This document shows, piece after piece, positions 8,134 to 15,396 of a stretch of DNA of 15,580 bases. A model generated the notes under the pieces. The model made no database searches, was not told where the DNA came from, and was given only the letters and a program-made list of their open reading frames with translations. The stretch lies in NCBI GenBank assembly GCA_003536295.1, contig DPZQ01000090.1, positions 1 to 15,580 on the forward strand, read 5' to 3'. Made by a program: the position numbers and the translations under genes. The DNA comes from Rhodobacter sp. GTDB taxonomy: Bacteria; Pseudomonadota; Alphaproteobacteria; Rhodobacterales; Rhodobacteraceae. Position 1 is the stretch's first letter, and each line of letters opens with the position of its first letter.

Positions 8134-8679
8134 TCACCCTTTTGAAGCCTCTACTTCTTGCCAAAGCCATGTCAAATCAGGGTCTTCAATGCCCAAAGCC
8201 TGCAGGTGGTGCACGGTCGCGGCCAAATAGTCACGATTATGACCCCGCTGGCCCGTTGCGGTCGCCAAAATATCGGCCTGTTGGCTTAGACTGAGGGCAC
8301 CGCAATATTGCACGTGGTTTCGATCAATCACATAGGTCAGCGCCAAAACCTGTTCGCCTGATTGCAACCGAATGGGCAGCCATTCTTCCAAATAGGCCGA
8401 CGAGATCAACTCACGTTCACGTAAAAGCGCCAAAGTAACCATCTGATGCTGAGGGGGCACCAAAAAGCCAACCCCATTGCAGGTGGCTGTTGGGTTTTGA
8501 TCAAGCGCCAATACAAGACCCGGATGTTCAGGCGTACCACGATGATGAATTGAGCGCATGCAAAAACTACGTGCCCAGCCCGACAATTGAGCAATTTCAC
8601 GGCGCTCATAGGGGAAGTCGGGGTTCCAGATCAACGATCCATAACCAAAAACCCAAAAGTTGTCTGCCGCCTGCGTCAT
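8134..8679 (-). CDS. chaC: ChaC-family gamma-glutamylcyclotransferase
   Basis: ChaC-type enzymes cleave glutathione to 5-oxoproline and Cys-Gly in the cytosol. The 181-residue protein has the family's opening loop VFGYGSLIWNP (residues 10-20), which holds the gamma-glutamyl group, and RERELISSAYLEEW (87-100), whose glutamates (Glu88/Glu90) include the expected catalytic acid. Length matches the family (about 175-225). Start ATG at 8679 has AAAGGA seven bases upstream. It is divergent from the DUF2125 gene (61 bp between start codons) and may be co-transcribed with the ExbB-like gene 65 bp downstream, though a functional link is not evident. Together with gloB it gives the window two glutathione-related enzymes, in separate units. 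Confidence 0.9.
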   Translation of the reverse strand: MTQAADNFWVFGYGSLIWNPDFPYERREIAQLSGWARSFCMRSIHHRGTPEHPGLVLALDQNPTATCNGVGFLVPPQHQMVTLALLRERELISSAYLEEWLPIRLQSGEQVLALTYVIDRNHVQYCGALSLSQQADILATATGQRGHNRDYLAATVHHLQALGIEDPDLTWLWQEVEASKG

Positions 8680-8740
8680 GCTCTGGTCCTTTCAGGTCTT
8701 AAAGATTAAACTCACCCCATGATGTTTGGAAGAGATTAAA

Positions 8741-9709
8741 ATGCGCATTCTAACTTGGGCCGTTGCGGTCGTCGCCCTTTTGTGGAGCAGCTATTGGTTC
8801 CTAGGGGCGCGGTTCGCGCGCCAAAGCATCATGGCAGCCATCATGCATGCCCAAAACAACGGCGCCAAGATAAGCTATAGCGATCTAAGCCTGACGGGTT
8901 ACCCCAATCGGTTTGACCTAAGCATAACTAAGCCAATAGTTGCAAACGCCAACAACAAATTTAACTATTCATCCAATTTCATACAGTTTTTATCATTATC
9001 TTATAGTCCATGGCATATCATTGCCGCGTTTGACAACGCCCAAGAGATAACGCTGTTTGGTCAAGCCTTCCGTCTTGAGAGTACCGATGCAAAAGCCAGT
9101 TTGGTTTTGTCACCTACCCAAAAACTAGCCCTTGATCGGTTGATTTTTGTGGCTCGAGATCTGACGCTTAAACAAGGGGGGAAAAATCTAGCGAAGATGG
9201 CTGTGCTAGATCTGGGCCTGCGCGCGCGCGAAAGCTTGCTGAGCACGCCTCTTGAACATCGCCATCAATTTGGCCTGCGCGCGTCAGATATTTTAATGCC
9301 ACTCTCAAAAATACCTGCCGGACTGGCCATGTCGCTTACCCTTACGCTTGACCGCGCGCTTGATCAGCAAATGACATCTGAATTGGCGAACCTGCGCGGG
9401 CTTGAGCTTGAGACATTGTCCCTGAATTGGAACGGGGCTGTTTTGAGCGCGGCTGGTCGAATTTTGCCAGATGCGATGGGACGTGCACAGGGGAAAATCA
9501 ATATAAAGCTGCAAAATTGGCGTGTATTTTACGAGATGGCGTTAGAACAAAATCTTATCGCACCAAAGGCGCGCCCAAATATAGAGGGCCTGCTGAACGC
9601 CCTTTCAAAAGGGACCAATCTGTTAGAACTCCCCCTCTTGGTGCAAGATGACTGGGTCAGCCTTGGGCCTTTACCCTTGGGGCGGCTGCCTGATATTTTT
9701 GCGCGCTAA
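8741..9709 (+). CDS. DUF2125 family protein, membrane-anchored
   Basis: A 322-residue protein of the DUF2125 family as I recognise it in Rhodobacterales; its function is unknown. It has an N-terminal membrane helix or uncleaved signal (residues about 3-22, ILTWAVAVVALLWSSYWFLG), with the remainder probably periplasmic. The segment SYSDLSLTGYPNRFDLSI shortly after the helix and FLSLSYSPWHIIAAF are typical of the family, whose repeated beta-strand pattern recalls large lipid-transfer/AsmA-like proteins, though that is only an impression. The ATG at 8741 is chosen because GGAAGAG lies six bases upstream; an in-frame TTG at 8726 overlaps that site. A six-codon reading frame (ATGATG...TAA, 8719-8739) ends one base before the start. 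The stop is 7 bp from the stop of convergent tyrA. Confidence 0.85.
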   Translation: MRILTWAVAVVALLWSSYWFLGARFARQSIMAAIMHAQNNGAKISYSDLSLTGYPNRFDLSITKPIVANANNKFNYSSNFIQFLSLSYSPWHIIAAFDNAQEITLFGQAFRLESTDAKASLVLSPTQKLALDRLIFVARDLTLKQGGKNLAKMAVLDLGLRARESLLSTPLEHRHQFGLRASDILMPLSKIPAGLAMSLTLTLDRALDQQMTSELANLRGLELETLSLNWNGAVLSAAGRILPDAMGRAQGKINIKLQNWRVFYEMALEQNLIAPKARPNIEGLLNALSKGTNLLELPLLVQDDWVSLGPLPLGRLPDIFAR

Positions 9710-9716
9710 GGCGGAC

Positions 9717-10649
9717 TCAAGATTTGGTGGTTGTTTCTTTGGCGTCTCGACCAAAATTAGCGGCCGATGTATCTTGGCCTGCATCAATAATGTTGCGACG
9801 AATTGCGCGGGTGCGGGTAAAATAGGCGTGGAGATGCGCACCATCACCCAAGCGGATCGCATTTTGTAGCTGTGCTAGCTCATCGGTGAAGCGGCCCAAG
9901 ATTTCGAGCGTTGCCTCTTTGTTATTTAAAAAAACATCGCGCCACATAGTCGGGTCGCTAGATGCAATGCGCGTAAAATCACGAAAGCCTGCTGCCGAAT
10001 ATTGGATGACTTCGCTGTCGGTCACACGCCCCAAATCATCGGCCACGCCCACCATCGTATAGGCAATGAGATGCGGTGTGTGGCTAGTGACGGCCAGCAC
10101 CAAATCGTGATGTGCGGCGTCCATTTGATCAACTTTGGCTCCCATTTTTCGGCATAACTCGCATAGGCGGGCAAAGGCCTGCGTGTCAACCTCCGGGTGG
10201 GGAGTCAAAAGCCACCAACGGCCCTGAAAAAGGCGCGCAAATCCTGAGCGGGGACCCGAAAACTCGGTCCCAGCAATCGGGTGACCTGGAATGAAATGCA
10301 CGTTCACAGGCAAATGGGGCTGCACGGCCAAAATAACAGCCACTTTTACCGAACCCACATCTGTTACCGTGGTGCCCGCCTTTAAATGCGGACCAATTAG
10401 GGCTGCCATTTCGCCCATTGCACCCACGGGCAGTGCCAAAACCACCAAATCAGCATCTTGTACCGCAGCTATAGGGTCTGCGAAGACCGCATCGACCAAG
10501 CCAATTTCAAGTGCCACATCGCGCGTTTCTTTCGAGCGTGCGTGCCCGACGATCACCTCACAAAGGTTTGCGGCACGCATGGCCAGCGCCATACTTGACG
10601 CAATCAATCCAAGCCCAATAAAGACTACCTTCGGGTAAAGCACACTCAT
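9717..10649 (-). CDS. tyrA: prephenate/arogenate dehydrogenase
   Basis: Catalyses NAD(P)-dependent oxidative decarboxylation of prephenate or arogenate in tyrosine synthesis. The 310-residue protein starts with a Rossmann fold (MSVLYPKVVFIGLGLIASS, glycine loop 12-18), followed by DVGSVK (97-102), the conserved HPIAGTEFSGP (123-133), GRWWLLTP (143-150), SHTPHLIAY (189-197) and GFRDFTRIASSDP (221-233) in the helical dimerisation domain. His123 is in the position of the catalytic histidine region of this family. The ATG at 10649 overlaps the hisC stop in ATGA, which fixes the start and shows translational coupling; a longer in-frame extension would lie inside hisC and is rejected. No chorismate mutase or ACT domain is attached. 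Whether it prefers prephenate or arogenate cannot be read from the sequence. Confidence 0.93.
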   Translation of the reverse strand: MSVLYPKVVFIGLGLIASSMALAMRAANLCEVIVGHARSKETRDVALEIGLVDAVFADPIAAVQDADLVVLALPVGAMGEMAALIGPHLKAGTTVTDVGSVKVAVILAVQPHLPVNVHFIPGHPIAGTEFSGPRSGFARLFQGRWWLLTPHPEVDTQAFARLCELCRKMGAKVDQMDAAHHDLVLAVTSHTPHLIAYTMVGVADDLGRVTDSEVIQYSAAGFRDFTRIASSDPTMWRDVFLNNKEATLEILGRFTDELAQLQNAIRLGDGAHLHAYFTRTRAIRRNIIDAGQDTSAANFGRDAKETTTKS

Positions 10650-11734
10650 AACCGCAAGCCTTTGAATTGGGCGATGGCATGAATGACGCGCCGACAGCTG
10701 GATTCGTCGCCGATGGTGATGCGTAAACAATGGGGTAATTTGTAGTTGGCGACATGACGCAGTAAAATACCATTTGATTGCAAAAATTTATCACAAGCTT
10801 CCGCCTGATCATCACTTTCAAATCTGGCCAGAATAAAATTAGCAGATGAAGGGTCAGATGGAATGCCTATATCGGCCAAAGCTTCTGCCAGCCATACCCG
10901 ATTGCGCGTGGTATCAAGCCGGCATTTGTCCACAAACTCTTGATCTCGCACCGCAGCTTCCGCGACCTCTTGCTGGGTAGACGACAGGTTAAAAGGCCCA
11001 CGCACACGGTTAAGCACATCAATAATAGCCTTTGGGCCATAGCCCCAACCAATACGCAAACCGCCAAGACCGTAAATCTTTGAAAAGGTTCGGGTCATAA
11101 AAACATTGCTGCGCTCGCCAATGAGTGCCGCGCCGCCGTCATAATCATTGGCATATTCCGCGTAAGCGCCGTCTAGCACCAAAAGAGCTTGTTTGGGCAG
11201 ACCATCTGCCAGCCTTACAATTTCATCAAGGGAAATCATCGTGCCCGTTGGATTAGCGGGATTGGCAATAAAGACCAATTTGGTGCACGCTGTTGCGCCC
11301 GCAAGCAACGCATCCACATCAACCATGCGGCCGTTTTCGGCCACCTCGACAGGGGTCGCACCTGCGGCCAGCGCCGAAATACGATACATCAAAAAGCCAT
11401 GTTCAGTATAAAGAACTTCGTCACCCATACCCGCATAGGCTTGGCACAAAAAGGTGATAATCTCATCAGAGCCTGCACCGCAAATGATCTGATCGGCGGG
11501 CAATCCATGAGCCTGCGCGATGGCTTGGCGCAACGCAAGGTGATCGGTTGATGGGTAGCGGTGTAATTCATGCGTTGAGCGCGCGACGGCCTCTTTTGCC
11601 CGATCAGAGGGGCCAAAGGGGTTTTCATTGGACGACAATTTGAGCACGTTTTCAACGCCTGCCAGATGAGACTTGCCCCCCTCATAGAGCTTAATCTCTA
11701 AAATTCCGTTTTTTGGGCTAATAGCAGACGTCAT
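10646..11734 (-). CDS. hisC: histidinol-phosphate / aromatic aminotransferase
   Basis: A PLP-dependent class I/II aminotransferase (362 residues) of the HisC family. The PLP lysine is Lys219 in RTFSKIYGLGGLRIG; other family residues are Asn158/Asn161 in IANPANPTGT, Asp188 in VLDGAYAEY, Arg227, and Arg338 (CLRIT), which binds the substrate carboxylate. The N-terminal SSNENPFGPS is characteristic of HisC. Start ATG at 11734 has AGGTGA about four bases upstream. Its stop overlaps the tyrA start by 4 nt. HisC homologues coupled to tyrA often act on aromatic substrates (phenylpyruvate/4-hydroxyphenylpyruvate or prephenate), so this copy may serve tyrosine and phenylalanine synthesis instead of, or in addition to, histidine. 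No other his gene is in the window. An imperfect dyad GGGT...ACCC (11751-11766) lies just ahead of the ribosome site. Confidence 0.93.
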   Translation of the reverse strand: MTSAISPKNGILEIKLYEGGKSHLAGVENVLKLSSNENPFGPSDRAKEAVARSTHELHRYPSTDHLALRQAIAQAHGLPADQIICGAGSDEIITFLCQAYAGMGDEVLYTEHGFLMYRISALAAGATPVEVAENGRMVDVDALLAGATACTKLVFIANPANPTGTMISLDEIVRLADGLPKQALLVLDGAYAEYANDYDGGAALIGERSNVFMTRTFSKIYGLGGLRIGWGYGPKAIIDVLNRVRGPFNLSSTQQEVAEAAVRDQEFVDKCRLDTTRNRVWLAEALADIGIPSDPSSANFILARFESDDQAEACDKFLQSNGILLRHVANYKLPHCLRITIGDESSCRRVIHAIAQFKGLRL

Positions 11735-11836
11735 ATATCACCTGTTCTTTGGGTCTTTTTAAACCCGCCATTGAACCAATGCCAGAACAATTCGGCTTTT
11801 AGTTTGATTTGATCTTCACTTTAGCAGTGCACATTA

Positions 11837-11864
11837 AAAAACCGCGCACAAAGGCGCGGTTTTT
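11837..11864 (-). terminator. rho-independent terminator of rpsD
   Basis: A perfect 11-bp stem, AAAAACCGCGC (11837-11847) with GCGCGGTTTTT (11854-11864), and a 6-nt loop. On the minus strand the GC stem is followed by a run of six T. It lies 17 bp after the rpsD stop and separates rpsD from hisC. The symmetry means it could also stop plus-strand transcripts. Confidence 0.92.
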
Positions 11865-11881
11865 CCAAAATTCAGCGAAAT

Positions 11882-12502
11882 TTAGTTTTTCGCGTAGAAC
11901 TCGACCACGAGATTTGGCTCCATCACCACAGGATATGGCACATCAGCCAAAGACGGGGTGCGGGTAAAAGTCACTGTCAGTTTCGAGTGGTCAACACCCA
12001 AATAGTCAGGAACGTCACGCTCGGTCAACTGGATAGCTTCCAAGATTAGTGCCATTTGACGAGAACGATCGCGCACAGCGATTACGTCGCCTTCTTTAAC
12101 GCGGTAAGACGCAATATTTACGCGCCCACCGTTTACCGTTACGTGGCCATGGTTCACGAATTGACGCGCGGCAAAAATAGTAGGCACCAATTTAGCGCGG
12201 TAAACAACCGCATCCAAACGCCGTTCGAGCAGACCAACAAGCATCTCGCCTGTATCACCTTTCAAACGTTCAGCTTCAGCGTATATCCGGCGGAATTGTT
12301 TTTCTGTCAAATCACCGTAATAGCCTTTGAGCTTTTGCTTCGCACGCAACTGCGTACCAAAGTCGGACAATTTGTTTTTGCGGCGTTGACCATGTTGGCC
12401 AGGGCCATACTCGCGTCGATTAAGTGGGGATTTAGGACGGCCCCAAATATTTTCGCCCATGCGACGGTCAATTTTATGTTTGGCAGACGTGCGTTTTGTC
12501 AC
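11882..12502 (-). CDS. rpsD: 30S ribosomal protein S4
   Basis: A primary 16S rRNA-binding protein that nucleates 30S assembly. The 206-residue sequence has the S4 N-terminal domain (GENIWGRPKSPLNRREYGPG, then HGQRRKNKLSDFG), without the zinc-binding cysteines of the C+ form, and the S4 RNA-binding fold at about 93-155 (RRLDAVVYRAKLVPTIFAAR, VNHGHVTVNGGRVNI). The usual C-terminus ends LVVEFYAKN. The start is GTG at 12502, not ATG, with a strong AAGGAGAT five bases upstream. It is transcribed alone, from a strong promoter at 12632-12659 to a terminator at 11837-11864, unlike Gammaproteobacteria where rpsD lies in the alpha operon. The 5' leader is strongly structured and can hide the ribosome site, suggesting autoregulation by S4. 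Confidence 0.98.
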   Translation of the reverse strand: MTKRTSAKHKIDRRMGENIWGRPKSPLNRREYGPGQHGQRRKNKLSDFGTQLRAKQKLKGYYGDLTEKQFRRIYAEAERLKGDTGEMLVGLLERRLDAVVYRAKLVPTIFAARQFVNHGHVTVNGGRVNIASYRVKEGDVIAVRDRSRQMALILEAIQLTERDVPDYLGVDHSKLTVTFTRTPSLADVPYPVVMEPNLVVEFYAKN

Positions 12503-12625
12503 GGCTGATCTCCTTCGTTAAATGTGAAGGGCGTTGTCCTTTGGCCTTTCGACCCGACAGGTTTCCCCTTGCGGGGCCCACCAACACCAAGAAACCCAAA
12601 CCCCTCATCTCTGAACGGCTTAAGA
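12503..12625 (-). promoter_or_regulatory. structured 5' leader of rpsD, possible S4-responsive element
   Basis: Transcript from about 12625 to the rpsD start. Seen in the sequence (minus strand): P1, GGUGUUG (12588-12582) with CAACGCC (12536-12530), 7 bp with one G-U; inside it P2, CCCC-GCAA-GGGG (12576-12565), and P3, GGUC-GAAA-GGCC (12554-12543), both capped by GNRA tetraloops. Immediately downstream CCUUC (12530-12526) pairs with GAAGG (12516-12512), which is most of the Shine-Dalgarno, with a 9-nt loop; it shares one base with P1. Together these look like a three-way junction abutting an SD-sequestering hairpin. S4 represses its own mRNA through leader structure in E. coli and Bacillus; that it does so here is inference. 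I did not recognise a known RNA family. Confidence 0.5.
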
Positions 12626-12631
12626 AAGGCG

Positions 12632-12659
12632 CTTATACAAGTCTGGCACGCCATGTCAA
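12632..12659 (-). promoter_or_regulatory. strong sigma70-type promoter of rpsD
   Basis: On the minus strand a perfect -35 TTGACA (12659-12654) and a 5/6 -10 TATAAG (12637-12632) are 16 bp apart. Transcription would begin near 12625, giving a leader of about 123 nt before rpsD. Nothing else in the flanking gap has as good a match. Confidence 0.75.
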
Positions 12660-12868
12660 CCGCCCCAACGGGTTGTATTTGGCACGGTAGGGTAAACTCA
12701 AATGGGCTTAGCTTTCATCCCTGACTTTTGCCTGAAAACTCTGCCAATCCAGTTAAAACCTTAAATTAAGAAAAAAGTCGACCCTCACACCTGCCAACCC
12801 AAGTTTAAGCTCTGACGCATGGTAAGGGATGAGGCTAATTATGGAAATAAAAGGAGCACTTGAAAGAA

Positions 12869-12961
12869 ATGCATGACACCGTAATTCCCCCATCAAATGC
12901 ACTTCCTGACGGGGATTTTCGCCGCCTTTTTCGTTCCCAGTTAGCAAAGCAAAGCCCCTGA
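12869..12961 (+). CDS. possible small protein of 30 residues, unknown
   Basis: ATG at 12869 opens a 30-codon frame beginning MHDTVIPPSNALPDGD and ending in a basic stretch with RRLFRSQLAKQ, then TGA. AAGGAG (12851-12856) lies 12 bases upstream, a little far, with GAAAG nearer. Possible -35/-10 boxes are CTGACG (12812-12817) and TAATTA (12836-12841), 18 bp apart, both weak. Codon choice resembles that of the neighbouring genes, but the frame is short and I do not recognise the product. It may be spurious. Confidence 0.25.
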   Translation: MHDTVIPPSNALPDGDFRRLFRSQLAKQSP

Positions 12962-13024
12962 GCGAACCGAGCGCCAAACCCCAAAAGGGGAAAAAGTGGA
13001 CAATGTGTAGTTATAATAGCCTAT

Positions 13025-13057
13025 TGAGAATGTTCTCAGATCTTAGGGCGCTAAGAT
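13025..13057. repeat. two adjacent perfect inverted repeats after the nrd gene
   Basis: TGAGAA-TG-TTCTCA (13025-13038) is a perfect 6-2-6 dyad; ATCTTAG-GGCG-CTAAGAT (13040-13057) is a perfect 7-4-7 dyad one base away. The first starts 8 bp after a TATAAT box (13012-13017) on the plus strand and, read on the minus strand, overlaps a possible -35. They look more like operator sites than a terminator, since no T-run follows either arm. No gene in a suitable position was found. Confidence 0.55.
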
Positions 13058-13099
13058 AAAACACCCCTTTTATAAGGCTTTAAGGTTATGTAGTTTAGT

Positions 13100-15379
13100 C
13101 TAGCCGCATTTAGAATTGCCGCAACCGCCGCATATCATACAGCCTTCGACCATGCGTAGATCATAGCTGCCGCAGCTTTCGCAAGATTTGCGCGGACGCT
13201 CACCCACCGCGACGGCCTCCACCTGAGGGTCAATTTTCAACCCCAAACCTTCACCTGCGATAAAGCCAGTCGCGATCAAATGCTGTTCAATCACTGCACC
13301 GATGGCCGCCAAAATAGACGGTATATATTTACCACCCATCCAAGCACCCCCGCGCGGATCAAAGACTGCCTTCAGCTCTTCAACAACAAAGGAAATATCT
13401 CCGCCACGACGGAACACGGCAGAAATCATCCGCGTCAGCGCCACGGTCCATGCAAAGTGTTCCATATTTTTTGAATTAATAAATACCTCAAACGGTCTGC
13501 GGTGGCCTGAAATGATCACATCATTGATGGTGATATACAGCGCGTGTTCGGTTGCAGGCCACTTCACCTTATAGGTCTGCCCTTCAAGTGCCGCAGGACG
13601 CTCAAGCGGTTCGCTTAAATAAACCACGTCTGCAGTTTCCATTTCGACCACAAGTGCTGCGATGGGTTCAGACTTCGCCTCGGTTGACGAGACCGTCAAA
13701 ACAGAGCCTGTTACGGCATTCGGGCGGTAGGTCGTGCAGCCCTTACAGCCTTGATCCCAAGCCGCCATATAAACTTCGGCAAAGTCATCAAAGCTGATGT
13801 CTTCGGGGCAGTTGATGGTTTTTGAGATTGAGCTATCGATCCATTTTTGTGCTGCTGATTGCATACGAACATGGTCAAGCGGTGGCAAGGTTTGAGCATT
13901 GACGAAATAATCTGGCAAAGGTTTTTGTCCAAATTTCTCGCGCCAAAGTTGCACGGCGTAATCGACCACTTCTTCTTCGGTGCGCGAGCCGTCTTTTTGC
14001 AAGACTTTGCGCGTATAGGCATAGGCAAAGACAGGTTCGATTCCAGACGAAACATTACCTGCATAAAGACTAATAGTGCCAGTTGGCGCAATCGAAGTTA
14101 GTAGAGCATTGCGAATACCGTGAGCTTTGATGGCTTGGCGCACATCTTCATCCATCGCGCGCATCGTTCCTGACGCAAGATATTTGTCTGCATCAAATAA
14201 GGGAAAGGCCCCCTTTTCTTTCGCCAAATCGACAGACGCCAAATAGGCCGAACGGGCGATTGCTTTCATCCAAGTTTCGGTTTGCGCCGCAGCTTCGGGC
14301 GCGCCGTAGCGCAAGCCCATCATCAGCAAAGCATCGGCCAAACCAGTAACGCCTAAACCAATGCGGCGCTTAGCCCGAGCTTCGGCCTCTTGTTCGGGAA
14401 GTGGAAAGCGGCTCGCGTCAACCACATTGTCCATCATCCGCACGGCCATGCGTACCAGATCATCCAAGGCTTTTGGATCTAGTTCGGCATTGGCCTCAAA
14501 GGGATTTTTTACCAATTTCGCCATATTGATTGAGCCCAGCAAACAGGCGCCATATGGTGGCAAAGGTTGCTCGCCGCAGGGATTTGTGGCTGCGATGGTT
14601 TCGACATAGCCCAAATTATTGGCGGCATTGATACGATCAATAAAGATCACACCAGGCTCAGCAAATTCAAAGGTCGAACGCATGATCTTATTCCAAAGAA
14701 CACGCGCCTGAACAGTTTTATAAATTTCTCCACCAAACACCAAATCCCAAGCGCTGTTTGATTTTACAGCGTCCATAAAAGGGTCGGTGATCAAAACGGA
14801 CAAATTGAACATCCGCAATCGCGTGGCATCTTGTTTGGCCACGATGAAATCTTCGACGTCGGGGTGATCGCACCGCATTGTGGCCATCATGGCCCCACGG
14901 CGGCTGCCAGCCGACATTATGGTGCGACACATAGCGTCCCACACATCCATAAAGGACAAGGGTCCAGACGCATCAGCCGCCACCCCTTTGACCTGCGCAC
15001 CGCGCGGGCGGATGGTCGAAAAGTCATAGCCAATGCCGCCGCCTTGCTGCATAGTCAAAGCCGCTTGGCGCAAACCATCAAAAATGCCACCCATATTGTC
15101 TTCGATGGTGCCCATCACAAAACAATTGAACAAAGTTACGCTGCGACCCGTGCCAGCGCCGGCGATAATGCGGCCTGCTGGCAGATATTTAAAATCCTCA
15201 AGCGCTTGGTAGAACTTATCTTCCCATTTCGCTGGCTTTTTTTCAACGCTGGCCAAGGCCTTAGCAATGCGGCGCCACGTATCCTCCACATCGGAGTCAA
15301 TGGGGGTTCCATCGGCCTCTTTAAGCCGATATTTCATATCCCAAATGGCTTCGGCGATGGGGGCTGTGAAATGCGGCAT
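13100..15379 (-). CDS. nrdJ: adenosylcobalamin-dependent (class II) ribonucleoside-diphosphate reductase
   Basis: Makes deoxyribonucleotides using a thiyl radical generated from adenosylcobalamin, without oxygen dependence. The 759-residue protein is complete. The active site motif NPCGEQPL (266-273) supplies the radical Cys268, with Asn266 and Glu270; the redox pair is Cys86 (TLFNCFVMG) and Cys279 (YGACLLGSINM), the 11-residue spacing from Cys268 matching class II enzymes. APTGTISL (431-438) and GCKGCTTYRPN (544-554) are typical of the barrel. A TSCPD-like domain spans about 590-705, and the tail carries a cysteine cluster (Cys733, 736, 747, 750, 753, 758) expected to bind zinc and pass electrons to the active site. 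Start ATG at 15379 with AAGGA five bases upstream. No cobalamin riboswitch was recognised in the 200 bp upstream. It stands alone in its transcription unit as far as the window shows. Confidence 0.95.
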   Translation of the reverse strand: MPHFTAPIAEAIWDMKYRLKEADGTPIDSDVEDTWRRIAKALASVEKKPAKWEDKFYQALEDFKYLPAGRIIAGAGTGRSVTLFNCFVMGTIEDNMGGIFDGLRQAALTMQQGGGIGYDFSTIRPRGAQVKGVAADASGPLSFMDVWDAMCRTIMSAGSRRGAMMATMRCDHPDVEDFIVAKQDATRLRMFNLSVLITDPFMDAVKSNSAWDLVFGGEIYKTVQARVLWNKIMRSTFEFAEPGVIFIDRINAANNLGYVETIAATNPCGEQPLPPYGACLLGSINMAKLVKNPFEANAELDPKALDDLVRMAVRMMDNVVDASRFPLPEQEAEARAKRRIGLGVTGLADALLMMGLRYGAPEAAAQTETWMKAIARSAYLASVDLAKEKGAFPLFDADKYLASGTMRAMDEDVRQAIKAHGIRNALLTSIAPTGTISLYAGNVSSGIEPVFAYAYTRKVLQKDGSRTEEEVVDYAVQLWREKFGQKPLPDYFVNAQTLPPLDHVRMQSAAQKWIDSSISKTINCPEDISFDDFAEVYMAAWDQGCKGCTTYRPNAVTGSVLTVSSTEAKSEPIAALVVEMETADVVYLSEPLERPAALEGQTYKVKWPATEHALYITINDVIISGHRRPFEVFINSKNMEHFAWTVALTRMISAVFRRGGDISFVVEELKAVFDPRGGAWMGGKYIPSILAAIGAVIEQHLIATGFIAGEGLGLKIDPQVEAVAVGERPRKSCESCGSYDLRMVEGCMICGGCGNSKCG

Positions 15380-15396
15380 CCTGGATCCTTTATAAT

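Larger units (their letters stand above)
12660..13099. other. intergenic region without a confident gene
   Basis: About 440 bp between the rpsD promoter and the end of the ribonucleotide reductase gene. I found no tRNA, rRNA or convincing protein gene. It holds a possible 30-codon ORF on the plus strand (12869-12961), a short CCCC-AAAA-GGGG hairpin (about 12979-12990), a TATAAT box (12012-type match at 13012-13017) without a usable -35, and two adjacent perfect inverted repeats (13025-13057). A weak CCTT-TTAT-AAGG stem near 13065-13076 is the only terminator-like item just after the reductase stop. 12660-12840 contains nothing I can interpret. Confidence 0.6.

Noticed and set aside
12503..12625. 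SRP RNA, RNase P RNA or tRNA in the rpsD leader
   Set aside because: The conserved SRP tetraloop region, RNase P core motifs and cloverleaf features are absent; position directly before a strong ribosome site fits a leader.
12753..12977. 74-codon minus-strand frame between rpsD and nrdJ
   Set aside because: It needs a TTG start without a good ribosome site, has no recognisable domain, and overlaps the other small frame; kept only as a region to watch for RNA.
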